Below, one piece after another: positions 26,024 through 35,359 of a DNA stretch of 64,000 bases (the first letter of the stretch is position 1; every line of letters begins with the position of its first letter). Under the pieces are notes generated by a model that was given only the letters and a program-made list of their open reading frames with translations, made no database searches and was not told the origin of the DNA. The DNA comes from Sulfurisoma sp963709555 (lineage in GTDB: Bacteria > Pseudomonadota > Gammaproteobacteria > Burkholderiales > Rhodocyclaceae). Location: the NCBI GenBank assembly GCA_963709555.1, contig CAVPWR010000008.1:1-64000 (forward strand), in the 5' to 3' direction. Both the position numbers and the translations under genes were made by a program.

Positions 26024-28036
26024 TTAGATGAATGACTCGACGGCGCTCACGACGTTTGCCGCCGTGAAGCCGAATTCCTTGAACAACTGGCCGGCCGGGG
26101 CCGACTCGCCGAAACGGTCGAGGCCGATGACTTTGCCTGCGCCGCCGACATACTTCCACCAGCCGTCGGTGACGCCGGCTTCCACGACGATGCGCGGCAG
26201 GCCCTTGGGCAGCACGCTGTCCTTGTAGGCCTGGTCCTGACGGTCGAAGACGTTGGTCGAGGGCATCGAGACGACGGTGACCTGGATGTTCTTCTGGGCC
26301 AGCTCGGCCTGGGCCTTGAGCGCGAGTTCGACTTCCGAACCGGTGGCGATGATGATGGCCTTGGCGGCGCCCTTGGCGGCGGAGAGCACGTAGCCACCCT
26401 TCTTGATGTTCTGGATGGTCGCTGCGTCACGCGCGACGAAGGGCAGGTTCTGGCGCGACAGGGCGAGCGAACTCGGGCCGGTCAGTTTCTCCACGGCAGC
26501 GGTCCAGGCGACCATGGTCTCAACGGTATCGCAGGGACGCCAGACATCCATGTTGGGGATCATGCGCAGTGTGGCGATCTGCTCGACCGGCTGGTGCGTC
26601 GGGCCGTCTTCGCCGAGGCCGATGGAGTCATGCGTGAACACGTAGATCACGCGTTGCTTCATCAGCGCCGACATGCGCAGGGCGTTGCGGGCATATTCCG
26701 AGAACATCAGGAAGGTGCCGCCGAAGGGCAGCAGGCCGCCGTGCAGCGCCATGCCGTTCATGATGTGCGACATGCCGAATTCGCGCACGCCGTAGGAGAT
26801 GTAGTTGCCGCACTCCTTGCCGGAGACATGCTTGCAGCCCGTCCAATTGGTCAGGTTGGAGCCGGTCAGGTCGGCGGAGCCGCCAAGGAACTCGGGCAGG
26901 GCCGGGGCCAGGGCGTTGATGGCAATCTGCGAGGCCTTGCGGGTGGCAACCGTCTCGGCCTTGGCGTTGGAAGCCTCGATGGCCTTCTTGGCGTGCTCGG
27001 CCCACTGGGTGGGCAGATCGCCGGCCATGCGGCGCTTGAACTCGGCCGCTTCGGTCGGGAAGGCCTTGGCGTAATGCTCGAACTTCTGGTTCCAGCTGCC
27101 TTCCCACTCGGCGCCCTTCTTCTTCGCATCCCAGGCTTCGTAGACTTCCCTGGGGATTTCGAAGGGGCCGAAGTGCCAGCCGATGTGCGGGCGGACCAAT
27201 GCAATCTCGATGTCGCCCAGCGGCGCGCCGTGTACATCGTGGGTGCCCTGCTTGTTGGGCGAACCGGCGCCGATCACGGTCTTGCAGCAGATCAGCGAAG
27301 GCTTGTCGGTGACGGCCTTGGCGGCCTCGATGGCGGCGTGCAGCGCTTCCGGATCATGGCCATTGACGTTCGGCACGACGTGCCAGCCATAGGCTTCGAA
27401 GCGCATGGGCGTGTTGTCGGTAAACCAGCCTTCGACGTGGCCGTCGATGGAGATGCCATTGTCGTCCCAGAACGCGGTCAGCTTGCCCAGGCCCCAGGTG
27501 CCGGCCAGCGCGCAGGCTTCGTGCGAGATGCCTTCCATCAGGCAGCCGTCGCCGAGGAAGACCCAGGTACGGTGATCGACGATCTCGTGACCGGGCTTGT
27601 TGAATTCGTTGGCCAGCAGTTTTTCGGCCATGGCCATGCCGACGGCGTTGGTGATGCCCTGGCCGAGCGGGCCGGTGGTGGTCTCGACGCCCGGCGTGTA
27701 GCCGAGTTCGGGGTGGCCCGGGGTCTTGGAGTGCAGCTGGCGGAACTGTTTCAGATCGTCGATGGACAGATCGTAGCCAGTCAGATGCAGCAGGGCGTAG
27801 ATCAGCATCGAGCCGTGGCCGTTCGACAGCACGAAGCGATCGCGGTTGGCCCACTTGGGGTTGCTGGGGTTGTGGCGCATGTGGTGATTCCACAGCACCT
27901 CGGCGATCTCGGCCATGCCCATGGGGGCGCCGGGGTGGCCGGAATTGGCCTTCTGCACTGCGTCCATGGCCAGGGCGCGGATGGCGCTGGTCAGGTTGTT
28001 GAAAACAGGTGGGTCGAAATCGCTGAACGTGCTCAT
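26024..28036 (-). CDS. tkt: Transketolase
   Basis: The 670-residue protein contains the thiamine-diphosphate motif GDGCLMEGISHEA ... DDNGISIDG and the pyrimidine domain segment FTHDSIGLGEDGPTHQPVE. It transfers two-carbon units between sugar phosphates in the regenerative half of the Calvin cycle. The length and motifs match CbbT. Upstream, a 119-bp gap to prk contains a short GC hairpin (28114-28131). Confidence 0.96.
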   Translation of the reverse strand: MSTFSDFDPPVFNNLTSAIRALAMDAVQKANSGHPGAPMGMAEIAEVLWNHHMRHNPSNPKWANRDRFVLSNGHGSMLIYALLHLTGYDLSIDDLKQFRQLHSKTPGHPELGYTPGVETTTGPLGQGITNAVGMAMAEKLLANEFNKPGHEIVDHRTWVFLGDGCLMEGISHEACALAGTWGLGKLTAFWDDNGISIDGHVEGWFTDNTPMRFEAYGWHVVPNVNGHDPEALHAAIEAAKAVTDKPSLICCKTVIGAGSPNKQGTHDVHGAPLGDIEIALVRPHIGWHFGPFEIPREVYEAWDAKKKGAEWEGSWNQKFEHYAKAFPTEAAEFKRRMAGDLPTQWAEHAKKAIEASNAKAETVATRKASQIAINALAPALPEFLGGSADLTGSNLTNWTGCKHVSGKECGNYISYGVREFGMSHIMNGMALHGGLLPFGGTFLMFSEYARNALRMSALMKQRVIYVFTHDSIGLGEDGPTHQPVEQIATLRMIPNMDVWRPCDTVETMVAWTAAVEKLTGPSSLALSRQNLPFVARDAATIQNIKKGGYVLSAAKGAAKAIIIATGSEVELALKAQAELAQKNIQVTVVSMPSTNVFDRQDQAYKDSVLPKGLPRIVVEAGVTDGWWKYVGGAGKVIGLDRFGESAPAGQLFKEFGFTAANVVSAVESFI

Positions 28037-28113
28037 TGCTTCCCTCTTCAGTGGGGTCGGGTGGAACCCGGCATTATCGTCGAAATTGCGGTGGTATGAG
28101 AATACCCGCCGCC

Positions 28114-28131
28114 GCCCGGCTCGCGCCGGGC
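28114..28131 (-). promoter_or_regulatory. Short GC hairpin between prk and tkt
   Basis: GCCCGGC (28114-28120) and GCCGGGC (28125-28131) form a 7-bp stem with a 4-base loop downstream of prk. No clear T-run follows, so at most it attenuates read-through from prk into tkt. Confidence 0.4.
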
Positions 28132-28155
28132 ACTGGCGTCAGGCGCAGCCCCTGG

Positions 28156-29043
28156 TTACTTGCTAGAGCTGCGCTTCCACTTTTTTTCCATCATGTCCAG
28201 GATGATGGGCGACAGCACGAGCTCCATCGAGAGGCCCATTTTGCCGCCCGGCACCACGAGGCAGTTCGGACGCGACATGAACGAATCGTGGATCATGTTG
28301 AGCAGGTAGGGGAAATCGATCCCGTGGTAGTCGCGGAAGCGGATCACCACCAGCGATTCGTCCAGCGTCGGGATGTCACGCGAGATGAACGGGTTCGAGG
28401 TGTCGACGATGGGCACGCGCTGGAAGTTGATGTGGGTGCGCGAGAACTGCGGGCAGATGTGATTCACGTAATCGTGCATCCGGCGCAGGATGGTGTGGGT
28501 GACCGCCTCGACCGAATAGCCGCGGCCCTCGGTATCGCGATGGATTTTCTGGATCCACTCGAGGTTCACCACCGGAACCACGCCGATGGCCAGATCCGCA
28601 TGCTGGACCACGTCGGCTTCCTCGCCGATGTAGGCGCCGTGCAGGCCCTCGTAGAACAGCAGGTCGGTGTGCTCGGGGAATTCTTCCCAAGGCGTGAAGG
28701 TGCCGGGCTGCTGGCCGTACGGGGCCGCTTCCTGCTCGTTGTGCAGGTAGAAGCGGCGCTTGCCGCGGCCGGTTTCGCCGTAGCTGCGGAAGATCTCGGC
28801 GAGTTCCGGCAGCAGGTTGTTCTCGGGACCGAAGTGGGTCGGCAGATGCTCGGAGTTCTTGGCTTCCGCTTCGGTGATGACCTTCTTCATCTCGGTGCGG
28901 TCGTATTTGTGCATCGAGTCGCCCTCGATGACTGCCGGCGTGATCTTCTCGCGGCGGAAGATGTGGTCGAAGGAACTCTTGACCGTGCTGGTGCCGGCGC
29001 CGGATGAGCCGGTGACGGCGATGATCGGATGCTTGATGGACAT
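28156..29043 (-). CDS. prk: Phosphoribulokinase
   Basis: The 295-residue enzyme is the class I bacterial phosphoribulokinase, with the P-loop GSSGAGTST near residue 12, the EGDSMHKYDRTEM substrate segment and FYEGLHGAY. It phosphorylates ribulose-5-phosphate to the RuBisCO substrate and is one of the two hallmark enzymes of the Calvin cycle. It lies 46 bp after fbp in the operon (cbbP). Class I enzymes are typically octameric and NADH-activated; nothing in the sequence argues otherwise. Confidence 0.97.
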   Translation of the reverse strand: MSIKHPIIAVTGSSGAGTSTVKSSFDHIFRREKITPAVIEGDSMHKYDRTEMKKVITEAEAKNSEHLPTHFGPENNLLPELAEIFRSYGETGRGKRRFYLHNEQEAAPYGQQPGTFTPWEEFPEHTDLLFYEGLHGAYIGEEADVVQHADLAIGVVPVVNLEWIQKIHRDTEGRGYSVEAVTHTILRRMHDYVNHICPQFSRTHINFQRVPIVDTSNPFISRDIPTLDESLVVIRFRDYHGIDFPYLLNMIHDSFMSRPNCLVVPGGKMGLSMELVLSPIILDMMEKKWKRSSSK

Positions 29044-29089
29044 GGGTTGTCTCCCCTCTATTTAAGAATTCTGGTATCCAGAGCGGCCA

Positions 29090-30112
29090 TCAGGTGGCCG
29101 ACCGCAGTTCCGTATGATAGCGCTCGATGCGCTCCACTTCATTCTTCGAGCCGAAGATCAGCGGCACGCGCTGGTGCAGCGAGGTCGGCTGGACGTCGAG
29201 CATGCGCTGCAGGCCCGTCGTACACTTGCCGCCGGCCTGTTCGACGATGAAGCCGACCGGGTTGGCTTCATAGAGCAGGCGCAGGCGACCGGGCTTGGTC
29301 GCGTCCTTGGTGTCCTTCGGATACATGAAGACGCCGCCGCGGGTGAGGATGCGGTAGGCCTCGGCGACCATCGAGGCGATCCAGCGCATGTTGAAGTCCT
29401 TGCCGCGCGGACCGGTCTTGCCGGCCATGCATTCGTCAACGTAGCGCTTGACCGGCCACTCCCAGAAACGCTCGTTGGAGGCGTTGATGGCGAACTCCTG
29501 CGTTTCCTCGGGGATCTTCATGTCCGGGTGGGTGAGGATGAACTCGCCCACTTCGCGATCGAGGGTGAAGCCATTCACGCCATGGCCGGTGGTGATGATC
29601 AGGAGCGTCGACGGACCGTAGAGGGCGAAGCCGCCGCACACTTGCTGTGAGCCTGGCTGGAGGAAGTCTTCCAGCGTGGCGTCCTCGCCTGGCCTGTTGG
29701 ACCGCAGGATCGAGAAAATGGTGCCGACGGTGATATTCACGTCGATGTTCGAGGAGCCGTCGAGCGGATCAAACACCAGCAGGTATTTGCCGCGCTTCTT
29801 GCCTGCTGGAATCGGGTAAAGGTCGTCCATCTCCTCCGAGGCCATGCCGGCCAGATGGCCGGCCCATTCGTTGGACTTGATCATCACGTCGTTGGAGATG
29901 ATGTCGAGCTTCTTCTGCACTTCGCCCTGGATGTTTTCTTCGCCGGCGCTGCCCAGCACGCCGATTAGCGCGCCCTTGGACACGGCATTGCTGATGACCT
30001 TGCAGGCGGTGGCGATGTCGTTGAGCAGGCCGGTGAAGTCGCCGGTCGCACCCGCGACGTGGGACTGCTCTTCGATGATGAACTGGGTCAGGGTGGTGCG
30101 GCCGTCCTGCAT
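29090..30112 (-). CDS. fbp: Fructose-1,6-bisphosphatase, class I
   Basis: The 340-residue enzyme has the metal-binding signature DPLDGSSNIDVNITVGTIFSI and the ILTRGGVFMYP substrate region of class I FBPases. It dephosphorylates fructose-1,6-bisphosphate in the Calvin cycle and gluconeogenesis. It is the first gene of the seven-gene CBB operon. A candidate CbbR operator begins about 190 bp upstream (30301-30338), so the mRNA may have a long leader. No separate sedoheptulose bisphosphatase is seen in the window. Confidence 0.96.
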   Translation of the reverse strand: MQDGRTTLTQFIIEEQSHVAGATGDFTGLLNDIATACKVISNAVSKGALIGVLGSAGEENIQGEVQKKLDIISNDVMIKSNEWAGHLAGMASEEMDDLYPIPAGKKRGKYLLVFDPLDGSSNIDVNITVGTIFSILRSNRPGEDATLEDFLQPGSQQVCGGFALYGPSTLLIITTGHGVNGFTLDREVGEFILTHPDMKIPEETQEFAINASNERFWEWPVKRYVDECMAGKTGPRGKDFNMRWIASMVAEAYRILTRGGVFMYPKDTKDATKPGRLRLLYEANPVGFIVEQAGGKCTTGLQRMLDVQPTSLHQRVPLIFGSKNEVERIERYHTELRSAT

Positions 30113-30300
30113 GTTTTATGTCCTTGTTTTCAGGTGGTTGCGTTTCGTCGGCCAGCCGCGCTTTGCTGTTCTCCCAGAAGAAAATCCCCGCCCCCGGTTT
30201 GCACGGGGGGCAGGGTCAAGCTGGCTGTTACGCCAGAGGGAGTGGAGAAGCGTGGATCAGGTAACCCCGATCCGACAACGGGAATTTAGCGGGGCTTGAC

Positions 30301-30338
30301 CATAAGCGCCATTCACTTTTTCTTATCGTCTGAATAAG
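30301..30338 (-). promoter_or_regulatory. Candidate CbbR operator upstream of fbp
   Basis: On the plus strand CATAAG-N15-CTTATC-N6-ATAAG. The first two half-sites (30301-30306 and 30322-30327) are inverted, and the second overlaps a CTTAT-N7-ATAAG palindrome (30322-30338). The same arrangement occurs at 36830-36856 and 37676-37713. Confidence 0.75.
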
Positions 30339-30377
30339 GCATTTGTTATTGCTGTGCACCATGCGGAATGATTGCCC

Positions 30378-30409
30378 GCCGTAGCGCCAGCGCCGTCCCG
30401 AGGGATACC
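30378..30409. repeat. Dispersed short repeat (family A)
   Basis: GCCGTAGCGCCAGCGCCG followed by TCCCGAGGGATACC. It is the reverse complement of the 32-bp block inside rsmA (14607-14638) with two substitutions. It lies in the gene-free stretch 30113-30749. Confidence 0.75.
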
Positions 30410-30419
30410 AATGACCCAA

Positions 30420-30700
30420 CGGCTGGCACTAGTACCGCTGCGCATAACTTTTTGCGGTTTGATTTGGCTTTGCCGGGTCTCGCCCCGGCGGGCGAGGTAC
30501 TTTCTTGCTGCGCGGCAAGAAAGTACCCAAAGAAACGCGCCCCGCTGCCCCGGCCTTCGGCTTCTCTCGCTACGGACTATCGTGCCGGCCGGCTTCGAAA
30601 CTCGCCTGCGGCTCAGACAACGAAGCCGGACACCCCCGGCCCGACAGTCCTCCGCTCGGCGCGGCAGAAGGGATCAAGCGTCGGTTCTCGACCCTAAACC
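30420..30700. repeat. GC-rich intergenic repeat element with perfect hairpin
   Basis: This stretch has no credible gene. It contains GGTACTTTCTTGC (30496-30508), which pairs perfectly with 30515-30527, then CCCAAAGAAACGCGCCCC and GCCTTCGGCTTC-type short palindromes. This resembles a repeat class widespread in proteobacterial intergenic regions that often yields spurious Lys/Pro-rich ORFs. Boundaries are approximate. Confidence 0.55.
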
Positions 30701-30749
30701 GCCCTTCGATTTATTGCCGTGACTGCCGGCACTTGTCCCAAAATGGACG

Positions 30750-31166
30750 CTATTTGGCCTGTAGTCGATAGAGGTAGTCGATCAACGCAAGGATCCGACC
30801 CCGGACAGCCGCTTCGGGGTTGTAGGCATAGTCGTCGTACCTAGGTGCGGCACTGACCGAATAGTGCGTACCCCAGATCGGCATGGCACGCGACCCATGA
30901 GCTTTGACTTCCTCTCGACCATCGATCACGTTATAGACGCGCGTGACAGGAAAAACGCCACCGTTCCGCTTGGCAAGAGTCGTGATGTCCGGCACGGTCA
31001 ATTGCATGGCTTCGGCAAAAGATCCTTTTCCTTTGCCATTCAACCCATGGCAGGTGGCACAGCTCTGATCGTATTCCATCTTGCCGATATCGAATTTGTC
31101 TGCACCACAGACAGGCACTGACAGAGCCGAGGCAACCACCAACGCAATCCAATTAGTCGCTTTCAT
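30750..31166 (-). CDS. Secreted c-type cytochrome
   Basis: The 138-residue precursor has a Sec signal peptide (WIALVVASALSVPVCGA) and one haem-binding site, CATCHG. A likely axial methionine is in HGSRAMPIWG. It would be a small periplasmic electron carrier of the class I cytochrome c type. The ATG at 31166 follows a GAGGGGG ribosome site. It is divergent from the HELAH-motif gene across about 100 bp and stands alone between two cbb regions. Its redox partners cannot be inferred here. Confidence 0.85.
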   Translation of the reverse strand: MKATNWIALVVASALSVPVCGADKFDIGKMEYDQSCATCHGLNGKGKGSFAEAMQLTVPDITTLAKRNGGVFPVTRVYNVIDGREEVKAHGSRAMPIWGTHYSVSAAPRYDDYAYNPEAAVRGRILALIDYLYRLQAK

Positions 31167-31270
31167 AGCACCCCCTCGTGTAAATCGACATAACCTACCC
31201 ACCCATCCTACCTTTGTAGCCTATGCTCCCTCCCTATACAAATCTGGCAATTGGGGGGCAGGCCAAGATC

Positions 31271-31945
31271 ATGATCCGACCCTTGGTGTTATTTGCCACA
31301 ATTTTTCTGGCGTGTCTGTCTGGCAGCATTTCGGCCGGGGAATTGCAGTGCGAGGACCGCAGTGTCTTCATTCACGGTACAGAACCGCAGGACGTTTTGG
31401 ATGGCTGCGAGGCAGTGAAATTTGCAGCCCGCTTTTTTGTCTCTTTGGGGCTTTCAATACCAGAGGGTGTATCTATAGAACTGATGGATGCCCAACATAC
31501 GTCGCTGCTGGCCGCGCATGAAACGGGTAACTATGATGCCCAGAAAAGCGCAATACGGATCCTGGCCTATCGCGCTGCGGTCAAGGCAACCGAAGCGAAC
31601 GAACAAGGGCTCGGCCGGATAGCTACACGCACCCACTGGCGAAGTTACATCGTCCATGAACTTGCCCATGCCGCTATCCATGCTGGATGCGACAAGGCTT
31701 GCCCATCGCGAGCCATTCACGAGTATGTCGCGGCAGTGGCTCAACTAGCCAGTTTGCCAACGGTAGAGCTTAGCGAATTGTTGATCCCGTATCGCAACCT
31801 GGAACCCTTCCAGCACCTCGCTGAGATCACGGAAATCTACTACGCCATCAATCCACATTATTTTGCAGTCAAGTCCTATAAGCATCACCAGCAGCAATCT
31901 GACCCTGGTGCATTCCTTCGACGTGTGCTCGTTCCGTCGGACTAG
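31271..31945 (+). CDS. Putative secreted metallopeptidase-like protein (HELAH motif)
   Basis: The 224-residue protein has an N-terminal signal peptide (IRPLVLFATIFLACLSGSISA) and the motif IVHELAHAAIHAG, an HExxH zinc signature, near residue 128. Several cysteines are present (two in the first 40 residues, two near DKACPS). A periplasmic zinc hydrolase is possible, but I do not recognise a characterised family and a substrate cannot be proposed. The gene is visibly more AT-rich than its neighbours, which suggests acquisition from outside. Confidence 0.65.
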   Translation: MIRPLVLFATIFLACLSGSISAGELQCEDRSVFIHGTEPQDVLDGCEAVKFAARFFVSLGLSIPEGVSIELMDAQHTSLLAAHETGNYDAQKSAIRILAYRAAVKATEANEQGLGRIATRTHWRSYIVHELAHAAIHAGCDKACPSRAIHEYVAAVAQLASLPTVELSELLIPYRNLEPFQHLAEITEIYYAINPHYFAVKSYKHHQQQSDPGAFLRRVLVPSD

Positions 31946-32042
31946 CGAAATGGAATCACGCCACGTTTGCCCACTTCCGGCTGACTCCTGCCGTGCCTGG
32001 CTGATCGAGGAAGTACCGCTTCTGGCCGAAAGTTGCCGCATG

Positions 32043-32070
32043 AAAAAGTCGGCGCTGGCGCTACGGCGGC
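32043..32070. repeat. Dispersed short repeat (family A) downstream of cbbO2
   Basis: AAAAAGTCGGCGCTGGCGCT followed by ACGGCGGC, identical over 24 bp to the copy at 46498-46521. It lies in the 149-bp spacer between two convergent genes. Confidence 0.75.
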
Positions 32071-32094
32071 GGGCGACTGGCTTGACGCTGCGCC

Positions 32095-34406
32095 CTACTT
32101 TGTCAGCGCCATGTAGAGCATCGGCAGCTTCTCGGGCAACCGCTCGATGCGATCGAGCACTTCATAACGATTGCCGAAAATTTCGTGCACGTAGTCATCG
32201 GCTTTGGGGTCGAGGCTGAGGCAGAAGGTGGTGACGCCCTTGGTCGCCAGTTCCTCGACCGCCTTCTTCGCGTCGGCGCGCAGGTGGTCCGGATCGGTGA
32301 CGTCGATGTCGGATGGTTCGCCGTCGGTCAGCAGCAGCAGGATCTTCTTGTCGGACCGGCGCGCGGACAGGTAGTGGCCGGCGTGGCGCAGGGCGGCGCC
32401 CATGCGCGTGGACCAACCGGCCTTCATGGCCGCCAGGCGACCCTTGACGGTGTCGTCCCAGCCTTCGGAGAAACCCTTGATGTGGTGGTAGCGCACTTCG
32501 TGGCGGGTGTCGGAGTGGAACCCGGCGATGGCGAACGGATCGCCCAGCGCCTCGATCGACCAGGCCAGCAGCGAGACGGCCTCCTGGCTGAGTTGGAGGA
32601 TCGTCTGGCTGCCGTCGGCAATCTTCTCGTTGAGGGATTCCGACAGGTCGAGCAGCAGCATCACCGTGATGTCGCGGCCGTCGGTGCGGTGGCTCATGTT
32701 GATGCGCGGATCGGGCGTGGCGCCGCCCTTGAAGTCGATCAGCGAGCGGATGGCCACGTCGAGGTCGAGCTCGGTGCCTTCTTCCTGGTAGCGGATGCGC
32801 ACCTTGTCCTGCGGCTTCAGCAGATCGAGCAGGCGCTTCAGTCGCTTGGCCAGCGCGGCGTGCTTGGCCAGCAGCCGGTCGATGACCACGGGATTGCCGC
32901 TGGGGTGCAGGGATTCGTAAAGGCTTACCCAGTCCGGCCGGTAGCTCTGGCTCTGATAGTCCCACTCGGGATAGTGGCGCGGCGGCAGGCCCAGTACCTC
33001 CGACTCCTTCTTGTTCTGCTTGTCCGGGTCGTCGAAGAAGTCCTCGTCGTCGCTATCCTCGATGAATAGCCACATGTGGCGGTTGTCGTCGCGGTAGTCG
33101 ATGACCGTGTCGTCGAAATGCACCTTGGCCAACTGGTCGCTCTGGCGGCGCGTCTTGGCGACATAGGCGAGCGCCAGGTTGGCGACTTCCGTCGTGCTGG
33201 CCTCGCCGTTGTCCGCCAGCAGGACGTGAAAGCGGCGGACGTACTCGAGCAGATCCGCGTCCGTGTAGCCGTGGCCGGGGTCGATCAGCGCGCGCGACAG
33301 CATGGCCAGGCGGTGGCGCAGGCAGGAGGTGGTCTCGGGATCGCAGGCAGCCGCGACGGGCTTCGGGTGCAGGGCGAGGAAGGTATGGCGCAGGCCCGGG
33401 TATTCGCGGATCAGCAGGTTCTCGATGCGGCAGTCCTCGAAGAACTCCACCGCCATGCGCTGGAAGGGGCTCCAGTTGTCGGCGATTTGCGGCCTGCTCC
33501 AGCGGCGGTGGCCGATCATGTGGGCGAGCATGGCGCGGTAGCGGTCGAGGCCGCTGACCGTGCCAGCCGGGCCGGGTGCGTCATCGAGGACGTCGGGTAT
33601 GCGCAGGCCGAGCTTGTCGTAATAGGGGATCGGCTTGCGCAGTTCGTCGAAAGCGGTCGAATAGGGCACCAGCACGTCGCTGTCGCGCCACAGCGCGCGC
33701 AGGTAGAGGTCGAGCTGCCGTTCGACATCGGCGAACAGCGTGCCATGGCGTTCGCGCTGCAGCACGGCGCGGCTGTCGGCCGACTGCGAGCTTGAAATAC
33801 TCGATCTGTCGTTCCGGGTGGCTGGCGTAGTTGCGAATGCCGTATTCCACCCAGTTCTTCACCCCGGCCATGGCCAGCAGCTTGGTGAGGAACGGCGCCT
33901 GGGCGAAGAACTCGGGCAGGCCCGGGGCTGGGGAAGGTGGTGTGATGGCCGTGGATCGAGCCGGTGGTGCGCACCATCAGGTCCTGCGCGATGTCGATGT
34001 AGAACTGCAGCTGCTCCGCCGACTGCAGGCGGCGGGCCACGGCCGCCAGCGTTTGCAGGAAAGGCGCGATGGCCTTGCCGTTGGGCGACTTCTGCATCGC
34101 GCGCACGAAGTTCATGACCTGCGGCAGGGCGTCGCCGCCGATGGCGGTGGCGACACTTGGCCACTCTTCGAGGAAGGCGAGCATCGGCTCGGGGCCGCGG
34201 CCCAGCTTGCCGAGAACGCGTGCCGCCTCGAGGTAGGCTTTCATCTCCTCGCGCGAGAAGACGGTCAGCGCCTCGTAGACGCATTCCTCGAAGACGTCCG
34301 CTACCGGCGGGAAGCCGCAATCGACTTCGTGCCAGTAGGTCTGTACCTGCGGGTGCATCATGGAACCCTTGCGGGCGTCCATCACGGGGCGGATTGCGGT
34401 GGGCAT
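32095..34406 (-). pseudogene. cbbO: RuBisCO activation protein CbbO2, frame broken twice by +1
   Basis: CbbO works with the AAA+ protein CbbQ to remove inhibitory sugar phosphates from RuBisCO and ends in a von Willebrand factor A domain. Here MPTAIRPVMDARKGSM opens the N-terminal part. Frame changes near 33931 and 33790 separate it from SHPERQIEYFK and from AVLQRERHGTLFADVERQL. The VWA domain has the metal-site DLSESLN and ends LPMLYMALTK. The span is 2312 bp, i.e. 2310 + 2, so two single-base insertions explain everything, giving a 769-residue protein (CbbO1 has 785). AAGGA precedes the ATG at 34406 by 7-8 bp. It belongs with cbbM and cbbQ2 upstream. Confidence 0.85.
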
Positions 34407-34440
34407 TGCCGTGTCCTTCAACGCGGTGGCTCCGGCTGTC

Positions 34441-34466
34441 GCCGTCCCGCCAGCGCCGATTATTTT
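34441..34466. repeat. Degenerate family A repeat between cbbQ2 and cbbO2
   Basis: GCCGTCCCGCCAGCGCCGAT followed by TATTTT resembles the repeat core (CGCCAGCGCCGA plus T-tract) with substitutions. It fills most of the 60-bp spacer between the cbbQ2 stop and the cbbO2 start. Confidence 0.45.
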
Positions 34467-35273
34467 TTAGGCAAAGGTCGCGTCGATCGCGTGGTCGAGC
34501 GTCGCGCGGATGTCCGTGTCGTCAGTGATCGGCCGCGCCATGGCCATGCGGCAGGCGTCCTTGGGATCGACGCCGCCCTTGATCAGCGTCGCGGCATAGA
34601 CGATCAGGCGGGTCGAGATGCCCTCGTCGAGGCCATGGCCCTTGAGGTTGCGCGCGGTCTGGCCGATCTTCACCAGCTTGGCCGACGGTCGCCTCATCCA
34701 GCCCCGTTTCCTTGGCGATGATCTGCGACTCCAGCGTCGCTTCCGGGTAGTCGAAATCGAAGGCGGTGAAGCGCTGCTTGGTCGACTGCTTCAGGTCCTT
34801 CATCAGGCTCTGGTAGCCCGGGGTTGTAGGAGATCACCAGCTGGAAGTCCGGGTGCGCCTCGATCAGTTCGCCCTTCTTGTCGATCGGCAGCGTGCGGCG
34901 GTGGTCGGTCAGCGGGTGGATCACCACGGTGGTGTCCTGGCGCGCTTCGACGATCTCGTCGAGATAGCAGATGGCGCCGATGCGCGCGGCGGTGGTCAGC
35001 GGGCCGTCGAGCCAGCGCGTGCCGTTGGCTTCGAGCAGGTAGCGGCCGACGAGGTCGGACGGCCGTCATGTCCTCGTTGCAGGCCACGGTGATCAGCGGC
35101 TTGCCCAGTTTCCAGGCCATGTATTCGACGAAGCGCGACTTGCCGCAGCCGGTCGGGCCCTTCACCATCACCGGCAGGCGGGCGGCGTAGGCGGCTTCGT
35201 AAAGCACGACTTCCTTGCCCTGGGCCTGGTAGAAGGGCTCCTTGTGAACCTTGTATTGATCCTTGTTCGTCAT
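34467..35273 (-). pseudogene. cbbQ: RuBisCO activase CbbQ2 (AAA+), frame broken three times by +1
   Basis: CbbQ is the MoxR-type AAA+ motor that with CbbO reactivates RuBisCO. The pieces read in order MTNKDQYKVHKEPFYQAQGK, Walker A GPTGCGKS, ITVACNEDMTA, then Walker B AICYLDEIVEARQDTT, LIEAHPDFQLVISYNPG, MKDLKQSTKQRF and NLKGHGLDEGISTRL. Frame changes lie near 35060, 34818 and 34683; each is cured by removing one G or C. The 807-bp span equals 804 + 3, and the repaired protein has 267 residues, exactly the length of CbbQ1. Position right after cbbM suggests it serves form II RuBisCO. Confidence 0.85.
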
Positions 35274-35314
35274 GGTCTTGTCCGATATTGCATAAATCAG
35301 TCAGGTATGGCGAA

Positions 35315-35345
35315 GAAAAAACCCCGCCGTAGCGGGGTCTTTGTC
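35315..35345 (-). terminator. Terminator downstream of cbbM
   Basis: On the minus strand ACCCCGC-TACG-GCGGGGT (35338-35321) is followed directly by TTTTTTC. It lies 22 bp after the cbbM stop, so part of the transcripts should end before cbbQ2. This would make RuBisCO far more abundant than its activase. Confidence 0.9.
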
Positions 35346-35359
35346 TACCAGAGTCCGGC

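Noticed and set aside
30505..30771. Small plus-strand ORF (starting MLRGKKVPKETRP) in the intergenic repeat
   Set aside because: It is the usual spurious product of this repeat class and lies on a perfect hairpin.
34467..35273. cbbQ2 as a true pseudogene under decay
   Set aside because: All three breaks are one-base insertions, the repaired length equals that of CbbQ1 exactly, and unrelated essential genes show the same error type; error is the simpler explanation, though not proven.
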